Shown: positions 20,935 through 32,602, counted from the first letter of the stretch. The stretch: 64,000 bases of DNA from Bathynomus jamesi (GCA_023014485.1 JAJOZX010009054.1:89437-153436), one strand, 5' to 3'. Numbers and translations: made by a program. Notes: generated by a model not told the origin, from the sequence alone.

Positions 20935-22735
20935 TAGTGTGAAAGATTGTGGTGAGTAGACAGATTGAGGAACTGAGTTTTCTCTGCCCCAATCAGATAT
21001 TGCAGAAAGATCAGAGGTCAGGTGTTCCATAGCCATCCTACACGAATCATGAAGTGACTGTGAGGGACGCTTTGGGAAGCGGGTGGAGAAGTGAAGAGTG
21101 GAATCATCGGCATAGGAGTGAATAGAACAAGAGGTGCGAATTAAAAGATCATTAATAAATAAAAGGAAAAGAGTGGATGACAGGACAAAACCCTGAGGAA
21201 CACCACTGGTAATAGTTTTAGGAGAAGAACAGTGGCCATCTGCAATCGCAGCTATAGATCAGCCACAAAGGAAATTAGAGATGAAGGCACAGATAAAAGA
21301 ATAGAAACCAAAGGAGAACAGTTTGAAAATTAAAGATTTGTTTAACCCTTTACTGCCCAAATATTTTGTAGGGTTAAGTTATGAATGCGTGTATTTGAAA
21401 GGTTATAAATCTGTCCTTTTTGGCAGTAAAGCGATAATAGCAAAAGTTTCACCGAAATCTCGAAAGGAGGATGACCAAGAGTCAGAGAGTTTTCTCTGGC
21501 AAGAAGATCGCCAGTAGAGCGTCCCTTGTGGAACCCTTATTGATAAGCTGAAAGAAGATTGTGAGGAGAGAGGTGTTTAAGAATCTTCTTAGTAAGGATA
21601 GATTAAAAAATTTGGAAAGGCAAGAAATAAAATCAGTTGAACGACAGTTGGAGGGTTGAGAGCGGTCACCCTTCTTTGGGACAGGCTGAATGAAAGCGAA
21701 CTTCCAGCAGGAAGGAAAAGTACCAGATGAAAGACAAAGACGAAAGAATTTGCCTATGTTGGGTGTCAGCACAGAAGCACAGTTCTTAAGAACAACAGGA
21801 GGGAGCACTCTCAGGACGGTACGTCTTCCTAGAGTTGAGCCCAGATAAGGCAGAAAAAACATCTTTAGAAGAGATTCTAATTTCAGACATAATAAAGTCA
21901 GAGGGAGAAGGAGATGGAAGAACAGTACCGGAATCGTCCAGAATTGAATTATAAGCGGAAGTTTGAGAGAAGAGTCAGGAGATGAGACGGGAACTGAGCC
22001 GTCGGAATGGAAAAGAGGGGGAAAAGAAGAGTAAGTAAAGTTGTTGAAGAGGTTCTTAGCTAGATGCCAGAAAGAGCGAGAAGAATTAGAATTGGATAGA
22101 TTTTCACATTTTTGTCGGATGAAGGAATTTTTGGCGAGTCGAAGAACAGATTTTGCACGATTCTGGGCAGAAATATAAGCTGAGTGAGAATCAGGAGTTG
22201 GATAGCGATGGTACCTTCTGAAAGTCTCCTCTTTGTTGCGGATAGCATTAGAAAAAGTAAAGTTAAACCCAGGTCTTTTTGCATTAGTAGTAGGAATAGA
22301 ATATGGAATGTATGCCTCCATGCCCGAGAGAATCACCTCCGTGATGCGCTCAGCAACTCGGGAGGGCCCTGGCTACGGAAGCTGTAATCATTCCACAGGA
22401 AATCACAGAAGTACTGCCTAAGGGCCTCCCAATCAGCGGCGTCGAAGTGCCAAAGGCACCTCCTCTTGGGAGGATCCAAAGGCAGAATTGGAGCGATAGG
22501 ACAGGAGACAGATATAAGATTGTGGTCAGAGGATCCCAACAGAGAAAAAGTTTCACAGAGTAAGAAGAAGGATGAGAGGTAAGAAATAAATCCGGAATGT
22601 TAGGCCAATCTCCAAGGCGATCGGGGATGTGAGTAGGGTGCTGTACAGTCTGCTCTAGGTCATTTAGGATAGCAAAGTTGTAAGCTAGTTCATGAGGGAT
22701 GTCAGTGAAATGGGAGGAAAGCCAAAGGTGGTGGT
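20935..22735 (-). pseudogene. non-LTR reverse transcriptase, frame-broken
   Basis: Reading right to left, the end of the APE-like endonuclease ([14 protein letters not shown]) leads into a linker and the RT domain (GRRTVLRVLPPVVLKNC, then PSCWKFAFIQPVPKKGDRS). The YADD catalytic box lies near 21103-21117 (SYADDSTL). The longest frame is 284 residues (21482-22336). Motif A is replaced by a small inserted repeat at 21338-21432. The domain series and wording resemble Jockey-type elements that are common in decapods. Activity is excluded by the breaks. Confidence 0.7.
21338..21432. mobile_element. very short piggyBac-like MITE in RT
   Basis: TTTAACCCTTTACTGCCCAAA at one end and TTTTTGGCAGTAAAG at the other form an imperfect inverted repeat around about 60 bp. 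A TTAA preceding CCCTTT is the piggyBac target style, but the second TTAA has decayed. Confidence 0.45.
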
Positions 22736-25700
22736 CAGGGCCGGATTAAGACCTTTAGAGGCCCTAAGCACTTAAAAGATTTTGGTGCCCCATATATATG
22801 TAATTCAAAATATAAACAAAAATAAACCATAAAATAAAATTTTATTTTTTGAAATGAAACAAAACTTACAGTAAGATGGAAAATAATGTTTATTTTTGTA
22901 TACTTCCACTTCATTTATATTTGAAAAGTTTTCTCCTACTTTTTTTAATTGCAAAGTCTTTGATCAGATCCTCAAAACTAATCTTACGTAACACATCTGC
23001 TTCTATACTTAGTAGAGATAAGGCATCCAGCCTGCCTTGTTGCATAGTTGTTCTGTTGGTATTTTTAATATACTTCAACTGAGAAAATGAACGCTCAGCT
23101 GAGCAATTTGTGACCATTAATGTTAAAAATATACGAAAGGCAATTTCTACATTTGGGAAGGCACACTCAATATTGTCTTCTACAATTATTTTATAAAGTT
23201 CAGCATGACTGAATCTTGTTTTTACATTTTTTTTTGCACTGAACTTATGGCACACATATGAGTGAAACTGCTGAAGCTCAGCAGAGAAATTAGTGTTCAA
23301 GTCCTCTGGGTAAGCATCAATCATCTTTTTACAACCCTGAGAATACCTTTCAATTTCAGTAGATGATGAAGTGGTGACATTATGTGGCACATCACTTAGA
23401 AAAGAAAATCTCTCTGCTATTTCTTTGTATATCTCTCCTCTTCTTCTCATCTCAGTTTCAAGTTTGTCAACAATCGTGTAAAAGGTGGTGATAAGAAATT
23501 TATCTCTGGCATTCAGATATACTTCTGGTGCATCTCCGTCATTGGGTACCTTCTTTCTGATACGTTTGCGAGTTTGAGCTGCCTTGTAATCAACATCTGG
23601 TAGCATTTCCTTTGTAGCTGCTTCATATCTTTCAAATTCATCTCGTGAAGTGCACAGTTGGTCAGCTAATGATCCATACAGATCTGCACATGTTTTTAAG
23701 TTCACATTCTTATTCTGTAGAACTTTGCTTACTCTATGAAAATTTTGCAAAATCTCATCCCAAAAATTCAACATAAAAACGAATTCTAGCTCTTGCATCT
23801 TATTTGCAATATTATTTGCTTCTCTTCTAGTGTCTCCCTTTTGTGACTGGTCTTCAGCTATACATTCTAACGCTTCTAAAATTTTAAGGAAAGATTTCAA
23901 AATTGCTGCTGTTGCCATAGCATGTGCCTCCCATCTGGTATCAGAGAGGGATTTTAAGACACTTTCATTTCCAATACAACCTTTAAGAATTTCCCACCTG
24001 CTGGTTGAGGCTAAAAAAAAGGTATAGAGCAACTGCACTGTAGAGAAGAAATTAACCGCCTCTTGACAGCAGTCAACAGCACTTCGGCCTACCAGATTTA
24101 GTGAATGGGCTGCACAGGGCACATATATAGCAAACTTGTTTGTTTCTAAAATTTTTTGCTGCATCCCCTTATAACGCCCAGACATGTTGGCAGCGTTGTC
24201 GTAAGATTGACCCCTACATTTTGAAAAGTTTAGCTTACAAACTTCACGTAAGTACTGCAACACCTGATTTGCCATTTCCTCACCAGTATGGCTTTTCATT
24301 TTCAGAAAGGTTAAAAAGCGTTCAATAGGCTGTCCATCTTTTAAGTACCTAAGTACAACACTTAACTGATCGATATGTGATAGATCTGGTGTTGAATCAA
24401 CTGACAAACTAAAATAACCAGAAGATTTTACTTCGTCAACAATGAGTGCGTGGACCTTTTGAGCCATTAGTTGAATGAGTTCCTCACAGGTGGTTTTGGA
24501 CAGGTAAGAAGGATTTCCTTTGCCAGAATTTCCATATTTCAAAATGTGACCTGCTAAAAATGGATCAAACCGGCTTATGAGCTCAAGCAGCCCTAAAAAA
24601 TTCCCATTCTGCAATGATCCAAATCTTTCTTCTGTTCCTCGAAAAGACAAGCCACGTTCAGCTAACGTACAAATAACAGCTATGACACGCCTCAAGACAT
24701 GTTCCCAGTAATCACACTCTTCCTGAATTTGTTTTTCCAACTGTTGTCCCAACCCCGCACCTTGTCTGCGAGTTAAGTATGTTAGCATAGAGTCTCGGTG
24801 AGTAGTGCTTTTTTCATGATGATCAATTACAATAGTATTTCGCCAGTCACTGAACCCTTCTCTTATAACAAAATGTGAGACATTTTTAGGAGCAAACAGT
24901 TTACAAACATAACAGTAAACTGATCCTGTTGATGGTGAATACAATAACCACTCTCTCTTGTATTTCTCACCATTGGCTTTTGTCCCAACGAAAAGTTTTT
25001 GTGAACAGTATCTTGCTGGTTTGCCACTACTGAAATGCCGGTAAGACTTGTCAAATGGCCCATTGTGGTGTTGACAGTCACTGGGTCCACAAGCAATCCA
25101 ATAAGCCACATCATCAGCAGAGAAATCAAGCCACAACCCTGGATCTTTTGCTATATTTACTTCATCTTCTGCAGACTGATTCATTTCACCACCATCACCA
25201 TGGTCCACTAAACTTTCATTTTCAGCAATTATTTCAACCCCAGAATGTCTTGTAAAGCAACTTGAATCAACATTTGCAGTAGAGGTATCAAGAGAATTTA
25301 CAGGCAAAGTGAGATCAGTAGTGAGACATGTGGTAGATGAACCTGCTTGTGACACCTCGGTGATTCCAACGTCATCATATTTTGATTTTGAAGTGATCAA
25401 AGTGGTATTTGTGTCCACTTCTGATGACGGAGATTGGTTTTGATTCAGAATCGGTATATCATGTTGACGTTGTGGTCGTGGAACTTGTGTGAAGAAATCA
25501 GTCAGCTTTGCAGTCTTGGACTCTAAATCCAAAGTCTTCTTTTTTCTCTTTTGATAGTTTTCGCTTTTGTGCACCACTTAACTGAACACGTTTCATCTTG
25601 GTTCTTGGGGTCTGTAAAATACAGAAATAAAAAGAATATTTTATTTGTATATTATGTGGCAATCAACACAGTTACACATATCACAATCTTGGCTTTGTTC

Positions 25701-26808
25701 TTTTATTCTCAGAAAGACAAAATGGGAACCGTACACAACCAAAGTGGCAATTTAAATATAAGTGGCAATTAAATATAACTCAACCGAAATATCAACTCGA
25801 AATGTTGAATACAAATCAAATCGAAAGAAGGAACCAAAAGAAGGAACCGAAAGAAGGAACCGAAACCTATAAAATAAAAATACTTAACATTAGAATTAAT
25901 AATACGCAATCTATAAAAATATCAATATTAACATTTCACTATTAACGAGCCACATTTTATATTTACATTTATTTATTTATTTAAAACACAATATTTAATT
26001 ATAGGAAATATGAACATTTGCTTAGGGCCTAAATTGTCCTAACTACGTTTGATGTTATATATACATTACAAATTATTCACTCTGGTTATTACAATCTAAA
26101 TTCTTTTATACTGTTATGACAATAGATAAATAAATTATAAAATAAAGATACGTGTATGATAAAATATTGTTATATATACAAATAAAGTACACTTCATAGA
26201 CTTACCCTAGAGAAGAAGAGAGAGCAACAGATAAACTTCTTCAACGCTAATTAACTTAGGTCAGTATATCTTATTATTATAATGGCCGTGATAAACATCA
26301 CTTGATACAACAGCAATATAGAGAGTTTATAGTTTCTTTTATTTTAATATTAATTTATATTACAATTCTATAAACCTAAATCTTTCTGTAAAACAATACC
26401 AAATGATTATGTAAAATATATATTTAATATTATATGCACAAATCACACGTTCAGAATAACTTCCTATAGCACACGAAAATATTTAATCTATATGTATTTT
26501 TAATATGGCGCTCAAAGATTTGATATAAACAAAATAATAACGCAAAGCGTAAAGTGTGTGATTACAACGAAATATATTTATTCTCTCAAAAGGGTTGTTG
26601 TTCACTACAAATTCAAACAATGAAAAAAAATAAATACTATATATGAATATATATAATTCAGTTTTCAACAGCTTATAGGCTATAAGCCGCGATTATAATA
26701 GTATAATAAATCCATGGTAAATCCGACAATGGAAAATTTCTGTGGTGCCCCCCTTCCCTTGATGCCCTAAGCACGGGCTTATTTTGCTTAATGGTTAATC
26801 CGGCCCTG
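22736..26808 (-). mobile_element. autonomous hAT transposon
   Basis: CAGGGCCGGATTAA termini (22736-22749 and complement to 26808) are flanked by an exact 8-bp target duplication, GTGGTGGT, at 22728-22735 and 26809-26816. The 4.07-kb interior encodes one transposase on the - strand. The coding-strand upstream region, 25620-26700, is AT-rich. It contains a splice-acceptor-like TATTTTACAG just before the gene and a donor-like GGTAAGT about 600 bp further upstream, which suggests a spliced 5' leader. Confidence 0.9.
22911..25596 (-). CDS. hAT transposase (TTF zinc finger, DUF4371, dimerisation)
   Basis: The uninterrupted frame is 888 residues (25577-22911). The likely true start is the ATG at 25594-25596 (MKRVQLSGAQKR), separated from the long frame by a small indel relative to the other arm. 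A TTF-type zinc-binding region spans about residues 165-235 (CGPSDCQHHNG to YCYVCKLF). D394 (SVDSTPD), D460 (QSYDNAANMSG) and C488/H491 (PCAAH) form the RNase-H-like core. SDTRW follows. The C-terminus carries VTNCSAERSFSQLKYIKN, the hAT dimerisation block. It would excise and reinsert the element by cut-and-paste. It resembles ZMYM-like domesticated proteins only through shared ancestry. It is close to intact in this arm. Confidence 0.85.
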
Positions 26809-26928
26809 GTGGTGGTGAATATTGAAATCTAAAATGGAAATTTTAGCAAAGGGAGAGCGGGATAGAATGTATTCCGCTTTGGAAGTGAGGTAGTCAAAGA
26901 ATTTTGGATAGTCACTGGAATTAGGGGA

Positions 26929-28060
26929 TGTGGGGCAGCGCAGTTAATTTTCCGTATTTATATTATTTTTATATTAGTTACCGACAAACCAATTTTGCGC
27001 GTTACCAAATTGTATATATTTTATCAGTGTGTAATTTTAAGAATCATATATAATCTTTATAAATAAGTATTGTACATAAATTTATATATATATTTTTAAT
27101 TAATTCAGCTGTATATACAATAACAAAATGTTATGTAAAATTACCCCAGCCAACCAAGAACTCAATAAACTCTGAAAGCGACTGGCTTTTTCTTCAAGAC
27201 GCCAATCTCCCAAATGACAGGGAGAGAAGAGGACACGAGAGGCCAGTGTTGCCAGATGGAATTTTTAAAAATCTGATAAATCTGATTAAAAAATCTGTAG
27301 AAATCTGTAGATTTATAATATTTATCTAAATAATAATTTTGACATATTTTTATTTAATTTACTGTCTTAAGGTATTATCAATGATAAAATCTTGTATAAT
27401 ATTTTCTTTATTTTTATAAACTTATATAAATATGGCACTTTAACATAAAAAAAAGTAAAGTAAATGAAAGTAAACAAATTGAATTCCGTTACTTTGTGAC
27501 AAAGGAAATACCTTTTGGTTATTGCTGTAATAACTATAAGAACACCGGAATACTTCTTTAATTCATACACATAAATGAAACCAAAAAAAATCCTTTTTAG
27601 ATTTAAACAGATAAATATCATTTTTTTTAACAAAAACAAAAACATTCCATGCTACCATGACGTAGAGGGAATATCAACCAATCAGCGCCGATTAAATGAT
27701 TTAATCGGCATGTATATCGTAGTCAGAAGCGAGTCGACTCGACTTCTGAAACTGAATACCGAGAACATTTGTGTCCTATTGATTGAGACTGTAGGCCTAA
27801 TATTTCCTTGTTGTAAATTTTGGAAGTAAATAATAATGATTGCTTGCTGGATTAAAAATCTGTAGATTATGCATAAATTATTGAAAAAATCTGAAAATCT
27901 GAATTGCTTCATAAAATCTGTAGATCTACAGATATATCTGTAGATCTGGCAACACTGCGAGAGGCCCCTAGAAGAGATACCCAGCAAAGAGATAGCCTGC
28001 CTCTCGTATCCTTCATTCTTCCCGGCAAATACAAGTAGTAGCAAGAAGGAACCAGCTACA
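26929..28060 (+). repeat. Gypsy 5' LTR interrupted by a MITE
   Basis: It starts TG at 26929 and ends GCTACA at 28060, just before a TGGTGACCCC primer-site-like sequence. Without the 714-bp MITE and its duplicated 8 bp the LTR is about 410 bp. AACTCAATAAACTC near 27158 may be the polyadenylation region. Confidence 0.65.
27244..27957. mobile_element. hAT-type MITE in Gypsy LTR
   Basis: CAGTGTTGCCAGAT termini are flanked by exact 8-bp duplications, CGAGAGGC, at 27236-27243 and 27958-27965. Subterminal AATCTGTAGATCT-type palindromic motifs repeat near both ends. No transposase is encoded. Confidence 0.85.
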
Positions 28061-28080
28061 AGTGGTGACCCCTGGAGTGA
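28061..28080 (+). other. Gypsy primer-binding site candidate
   Basis: TGGTGACCCCTGGAGTGACC begins two bases after the LTR end. TGG at this position is required for priming from a tRNA CCA end. I cannot assign the tRNA. Confidence 0.5.
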
Positions 28081-28200
28081 CCCGAAGCAGCATCCTTCAG
28101 TCGCCGGGCGGAACAAACCGAAGCCACGCCTCTTCGCCGCCCACCCGTAGTAGCCGGTCGGAACCGAAGCAGCAGCAGACCCGAATTACATTCCCGCAAG

Positions 28201-28943
28201 ATGGAATCTGTTGAATCAGGAGTGCACCATGTCACACCATCAAGCCACCCACGTTCTCTGAAGCGTCGGCCGCAGGATGGTTCTCCATCATGGAGGCACA
28301 ATTCCACATTTCCAGAATAACATCCGAAGAGACCAAATTTTTCCATGTTCTAGCCTCGTTACCCCCCGAAGTCGTCTCACGAATTTCAGCAGCAACTCTC
28401 TCCAACAAGTCGTACACCGATTTAAAAGAAGAAATCGTGAGTCATTACGAAAAGACGAAGCCAGAACTCTTCGAACGACTCATCTCCAACACTCCTCTCA
28501 CTGGAAAGCCCTCCCAATTCCTTCAAGATATCCACCAAACGGCACTGAAGGTGGGCGTCAGCGATGATTTGGTGAAGCATAAATTCATCCAGGCGCTCCC
28601 ATCCTCAATAGCGCCCGTCGTAGCAGCACAAAAGGAGCTGACGCTAACTCAACTCGGCAAACTAGCCGATGAGTTAATACCGTTTGCTCAACAAAGCTGC
28701 TACGCGGCGCCAACGTCAACTCGAGCCAATACAAGCCCAAGAACGAATATCCCCATCTGCCTAAAACCCTTCAGCGAGAATCAGCGGCCGGTGGTGTGCC
28801 GCGCACACCTTTATTATGGCCCCCAAGCAAGGACCTGCAGGCCATGGTGCAAGTGGCCAAATAAAGATGACGCCAAGCTGCTCCCTTCGTCACGCCCAAA
28901 TTCAAGATCTTCCTCACCATCAAGAGAAACGTCGGAAAACTAG
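28201..28943 (+). pseudogene. Gypsy gag
   Basis: Recognisable capsid sequence runs from FSEASAAGWFSIMEAQF through ITSEETKFFHVLASLPPEV to [12 protein letters not shown], the hallmark gag region of Gypsy elements in arthropods. The ATG at 28201 is out of frame with it, so an indel lies between 28212 and 28242. The internal ATG at 28290 opens the 217-residue frame. No clear CCHC knuckle is seen before the protease, where [18 protein letters not shown] may be a degenerate zinc-binding stretch. The protein would form the particle shell. Confidence 0.65.
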
Positions 28944-28954
28944 ATAAGCAGGCT

Positions 28955-31094
28955 GTGATTAACGCGACGTCCGGCCTGCCGCTGATCTCAGTCGCAGCTC
29001 GCATCGCAAGTCTGAAGGTCAATTTTATCATTGACACAGGAGCGAGCATCTCAATTTTACCACCAACTTGTGTCAATGATTGTCAACTCCACCCAACCGC
29101 AGTAAAGATTTCCACCGCAAACGGTCAGCCGCTCGAAATATTCGGAGAAGTAACACTGGACATATCAATTCCTAAATTACGAAGAATATTCAGGTGGACA
29201 TTCGTCGTCGCCCAAGTCTCCAGTCCACTTCTCGGCGCCGATTTTCTATCCCATTATGACATCCTTGTGGACTGCAAGCATGGCATTTTGAAGGATAGAG
29301 CAACAACTCTTCAAGACACTACTAAACCTGTGCAATCCAAAGACCTTCACCTCATCACTATTAACCCTACCGACAAATTACCTCAAGAAATCAGGAACCT
29401 GCTTGACAAGTACTCCTCACTACTGAAACCAGCTCAACCGCAGAAAGTTTCCACCAACACTGTCAAGCATACCATCGACACTGGCAGCGCACCACCAGTG
29501 TTTGCAAGCCCTCGACGTCTTCCACCCGATAAATTATCCTCAGCTAAGGCTACTTTCAACAACTTACTTCAAGATGGAATTATAGAACCCTCAAAATCAC
29601 CATGGGCCTCACCGTTACACCTCGTTCCGAAGAAGATACCAGACGAATGGCGGGCGTGTGGTGATTATAGAAGCCTAAACGCTGTCACGAAACCGGACAG
29701 ATATCCACTTCCTCATATAAGAAGTCTGTCAACATCTCTGCACGGAAAATCATGCTTTAGCAAAATCGATCTAGTCAGAGCATATCACCAGATTCCAGTC
29801 CACCAGAAGATATCGAGAAAACGGCTGTAACAACTCCATTTGGTTTATTTCAGTATTTATACATGCTATTTGGTTTGAGAAACGCCCCTGCAACATTTCA
29901 ACGCTTCATGGATACAATTTTCAGAGGAGTTGACTGCGTATTTGTGTATCTCGACGATATTTTAGTCCATTCAAATAACGCAGTTGACCATTTGAAAGAC
30001 TTAGAACGCGTATTCAAGATCCTTCAAGAACACAATTTAAGAATTTCCTTAGAAAAATGCATATTTCAGCAATCCAAAATTGAATTTCTGGGTCATGAAG
30101 TTTCCCCAGCAGGCATTCGTCCTTCTGTAAACAAAGTCTCCGAAATTCAAGATATTCCCCAACCGCAAGATTACCAAAGCCTCAGAAGATTCTTAGGAAT
30201 GACGGGATTCTATCGCCATATGATACCCCGTTACGCCGATTTAGTCTCACCTTTAAGTGAAATCGTCAGAACTCAAGTCAAAAGCAAAAGTCTACAGTGG
30301 AACGACGAAGCAATTCAAGCCTTTCAAGATGTCAAGGATGCACTACGGAACGCCGTTACGCTTTGTCATCCTCTTTCATCAAGCTCAATCCTTCATTTAG
30401 TTACGGACTGCTCACAAATAGCAGCTGGAGCAGTTCTTCATCAAATAATCGACAGCAAACCAGTTCCCATCGCCTTCTTTTCCAAGAAATTAACTACAAC
30501 TCAGCAAGCGTACGCCGCATACGATAGAGAATTACTCGCAGCATACCTAGCCGTCCTGCATTTCCGTCAATTTTTAGAAGGTCGTCAAGTAATACTCTTC
30601 ACGGATCACAAACCGATGGTTTCTGCCTACAAGAGTCCCTTACGAGCCAAGACAGACCGACAACAACGTCATTTGTCTGCCATCACGGAATACGTATGCG
30701 ATGTAATACATATCTGTGGATCCGAAAACGTCGTAGCGGACTGCCTTTCACGCAACGTAAACGCAGTACATATCGACGCTTTCGATTTATCAGCAATCGC
30801 GGAATCTCAACAAAAAGATCAAGAAACGCAAGAATTTCTCCCACGTCTCAAGCCGTTCCCGTTTCCAGAAAATACAACTTTATATTGCGATACATCCACG
30901 CCATATCCCCGTCCTTTTGTTCCCAAGCAGCATCGATCTTCCATCTTCAAACAATTTCATAATATTTCTCATCCAGGCATCAAGCAATCACTTCGTATCA
31001 TTAAATCAAGATACTTTTGGCCCTCAATGAATAAGGATATTCGAACTTGGTCCCGAAATTGTGAATCATGTCAATCCTCAAAAATTGTGCTACA
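28955..31094 (+). pseudogene. Gypsy pol: protease, RT, RNase H, integrase zinc domain
   Basis: The protease active site DTGA is at 29033-29044. RT includes [11 protein letters not shown], the [14 protein letters not shown] box and the catalytic YLDD at 29947-29958. RNase H residues appear in VTDCSQ, YDRELLA, FTDHKP and VVADCLSR. The integrase HHCC domain (FHNISHPG to CESCQSSK) is present, and then the gene is cut. In this arm one base is missing in a C run at about 29801, which splits pol at PVHQ into frames 28955-29830 and 29863-31149. The tail beyond 31094 in the second frame is foreign sequence. The other arm has that C but is broken elsewhere. Confidence 0.75.
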
Positions 31095-31536
31095 GGGAAA
31101 AGTAAACAACGCAGATGCATTTAGTTTGAGATTGGCATGTAAGCCGTAGCCAAAGGGTATAGAATTCGGAAGATTCGAGTTCGGGAATACGAGAACAAGT
31201 TAGGTCATTGCGTGCATATACGCAACATCCACCTTTGGAATGAAATTGAGTATAGAGAAAGTAAGAGGGTACAGAAAAGGGGTTGCTGTCAGTCGTCCCA
31301 GACACCCTAATTTCAGTGAGGAAAAGAAGATGAGGTTTAGAGGAGGAGAGGTGGTGTTCAACAGATTGAAAATTTGAGAAAAGGCCACAAATTTGCAGCA
31401 GTTTAAGAAAAGTGAATCAGACAGAGGCATCGGCAGCGGGGAAGCCAGAAGTGGGAACATTTATGGTCCCCTTCCCAGGGGACTCCAAGGCTCTTAAAGT
31501 TGATGGCATTTTTAAAAAAAAAATTTTGAAGATTAT
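31095..31536 (-). pseudogene. non-LTR endonuclease start and 5' sequence
   Basis: Two overlapping - strand frames encode an APE-like endonuclease start: FIPKVDVAYMHAMT in one and SKGGCCVYARNDLTCSRIPELES in the other, followed by FYTLWLRLTC. It continues at 26928-26817 as SSDYPKFFDYL to LDFNIHH after the Gypsy insertion. The endonuclease would nick target DNA for target-primed reverse transcription. Confidence 0.6.
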
Positions 31537-31544
31537 TTAGTGTG

Positions 31545-32134
31545 CATAGTTGGGCACCGTTACATTAATTAGTCGGCGTTACCTTTACTCGTTACTTTTG
31601 AAAATCCTTGAAGCGTTACCGTTACATCGTTACTTTTGAAAATCCTTAAAGCGTTACCGTTACCGTTACCGTAACGACGTTACAAGTAACTAGTTACATT
31701 TTATATTTGTTTATGTCTTCACACGTATTTTGAAACTACTGATAAACTTACAAATGGCAGCCATACCACATCAATTCTAATAGCTACTATTATTGACTAT
31801 ATAAATGTTGTTCTCTTAAGAACGATATATTGCACAATAATTTGCACCCCAATGATTTTTAGAAAGAGACCTAGAAAATATAAATTTAGTTGTTGCCACT
31901 AACACGGAATAGTGAACTGCATTCAATAGTCCTCATGAATGGAATGGCAATGTTTTCAAATTCAAGTATCGAGTAACGAGTAACGAAAAAATCCATTACA
32001 TTGATAAAAAATTTGCAAAGCGTTACCGTTACATCATTACTTTTGAAAATCTTTCAGGCGTTACCGTTACTCGTTACTTTTGTAACGATCGTTACGTAAC
32101 GTCGTTACATGTAACGCGTTACTGCCCATCTCTG
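31545..32134. mobile_element. hAT-type MITE with GTTACCGTTAC subterminal repeats
   Basis: Termini CATAGTTGGGCACCGTTAC (left) and CAGAGATGGGCAGTAACG (right, inverted) are flanked by TTAGTGTG (31537-31544) and GTAGTGTG (32135-32142), seven of eight bases matching. Dense GTTAC arrays in both orientations crowd the outer 150 bp at each end. It is non-coding. Confidence 0.8.
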
Positions 32135-32142
32135 GTAGTGTG

Positions 32143-32440
32143 TAGTGTGTAAGTGTAAGTGTAGTGTATAAGTTTTGAGAGCATGCTGGACTGTTCACAT
32201 TGAAGATGAGACATACACCGAGAGATATATTCTGTATATACAGATCAAATATTAAGTTTCACGGAGACCAGAATAAACTAGGCTAGGTGGTCGTTTTAAA
32301 ATGTGTAGTTATCTCCCACCTGACCATTTAGGATCGTAACAAGTTTCAAAGAACTGGCCTCTATAAAACTTAATATTTAACATATATTCATCCTGTTCAT
32401 CCTTCTACACAATAAACAAAGTGGTTGGTAGATAAATGGG
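32143..32440. other. non-coding stretch with a 132-bp inverted-repeat unit
   Basis: AAATATTAAGTTT plus GAGACCAG at 32247-32271 pairs with 32354-32378 (imperfect, about 25 bp), outlining a tiny fold-back element. Flanking sequence shows a (TGTAG)-like start and nothing coding. Confidence 0.55.
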
Positions 32441-32602
32441 TACCCTAGGTGGCCTAGTGGTTAAGACGCTGAGCTACTGATGGGGCGTGGTTCGGATTCC
32501 ACGTTAAACTGTAGGTCTAAGGTGGAGTGAAAAGCTTGACCTTCGTCAGAATAAACAATTCGGGCGGAAGCTAACCAAAGGTTAAAGGTTATATATATAT
32601 AT
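32441..32602 (+). mobile_element. tRNA-derived SINE with (TA)n tail
   Basis: An A-box-like TGGCCTAGTGG at 32450-32460 and a B-box-like GGTTCGGATTCC at 32489-32500 are spaced as in a tRNA gene. A unique body of about 90 bp follows, ending in a TA tail. No tRNA cloverleaf is intact. RNA polymerase III transcription and borrowed retrotransposition machinery are typical of such elements. The next transposon starts in its TA tail. Confidence 0.65.

Larger units (their letters stand above)
26929..31094 (+). mobile_element. Gypsy (Ty3) LTR retrotransposon with 3' deletion
   Basis: It begins TGTGGGGCAG, encodes gag, protease, RT, RNase H and the integrase zinc-binding domain in that order, and ends CTACA. 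The flanks are GGGGA (26924-26928) and GGGA (31095-31098), a 4-5-bp duplication in which one G may be missing. The right end keeps only the final bases of the LTR, so integrase core and 3' LTR were deleted. No envelope gene is present. A hAT-type MITE lies in its LTR. Confidence 0.8.
20935..31536 (-). mobile_element. Jockey-like non-LTR retrotransposon, split by nested insertions
   Basis: Three separated - strand pieces join in order: 5' sequence and endonuclease start (31536-31095), endonuclease continuation (26928-26817) and reverse transcriptase (22735-20935). The hAT element (22736-26808) and the Gypsy element (26929-31094) fill the gaps, each flanked by matching short duplications. The 3' end of RT is cut off before the BEL LTR. 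The element is older than its insertions and is heavily frame-broken. Confidence 0.75.

Noticed and set aside
25055..25255. Histidine-rich + strand frame
   Set aside because: Antisense shadow of the hAT transposase. Its composition follows from the acidic coding strand.
27367..27829. Frames of 84-144 residues inside the MITE and its mirror
   Set aside because: Low-complexity AT-rich translation within a non-coding element. No family resemblance.
28201..31149. Gypsy element as an endogenous retrovirus with an envelope gene
   Set aside because: The element ends inside integrase and no envelope-like frame is present.
30963..31149. C-terminal tail of the long Gypsy frame beyond 31094 as integrase sequence
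   Set aside because: It is the antisense reading of the non-LTR endonuclease gene past the insertion boundary.
32441..32520. Possible functional tRNA gene
   Set aside because: A-box and B-box resemblance only. No cloverleaf can be completed and a SINE body follows.
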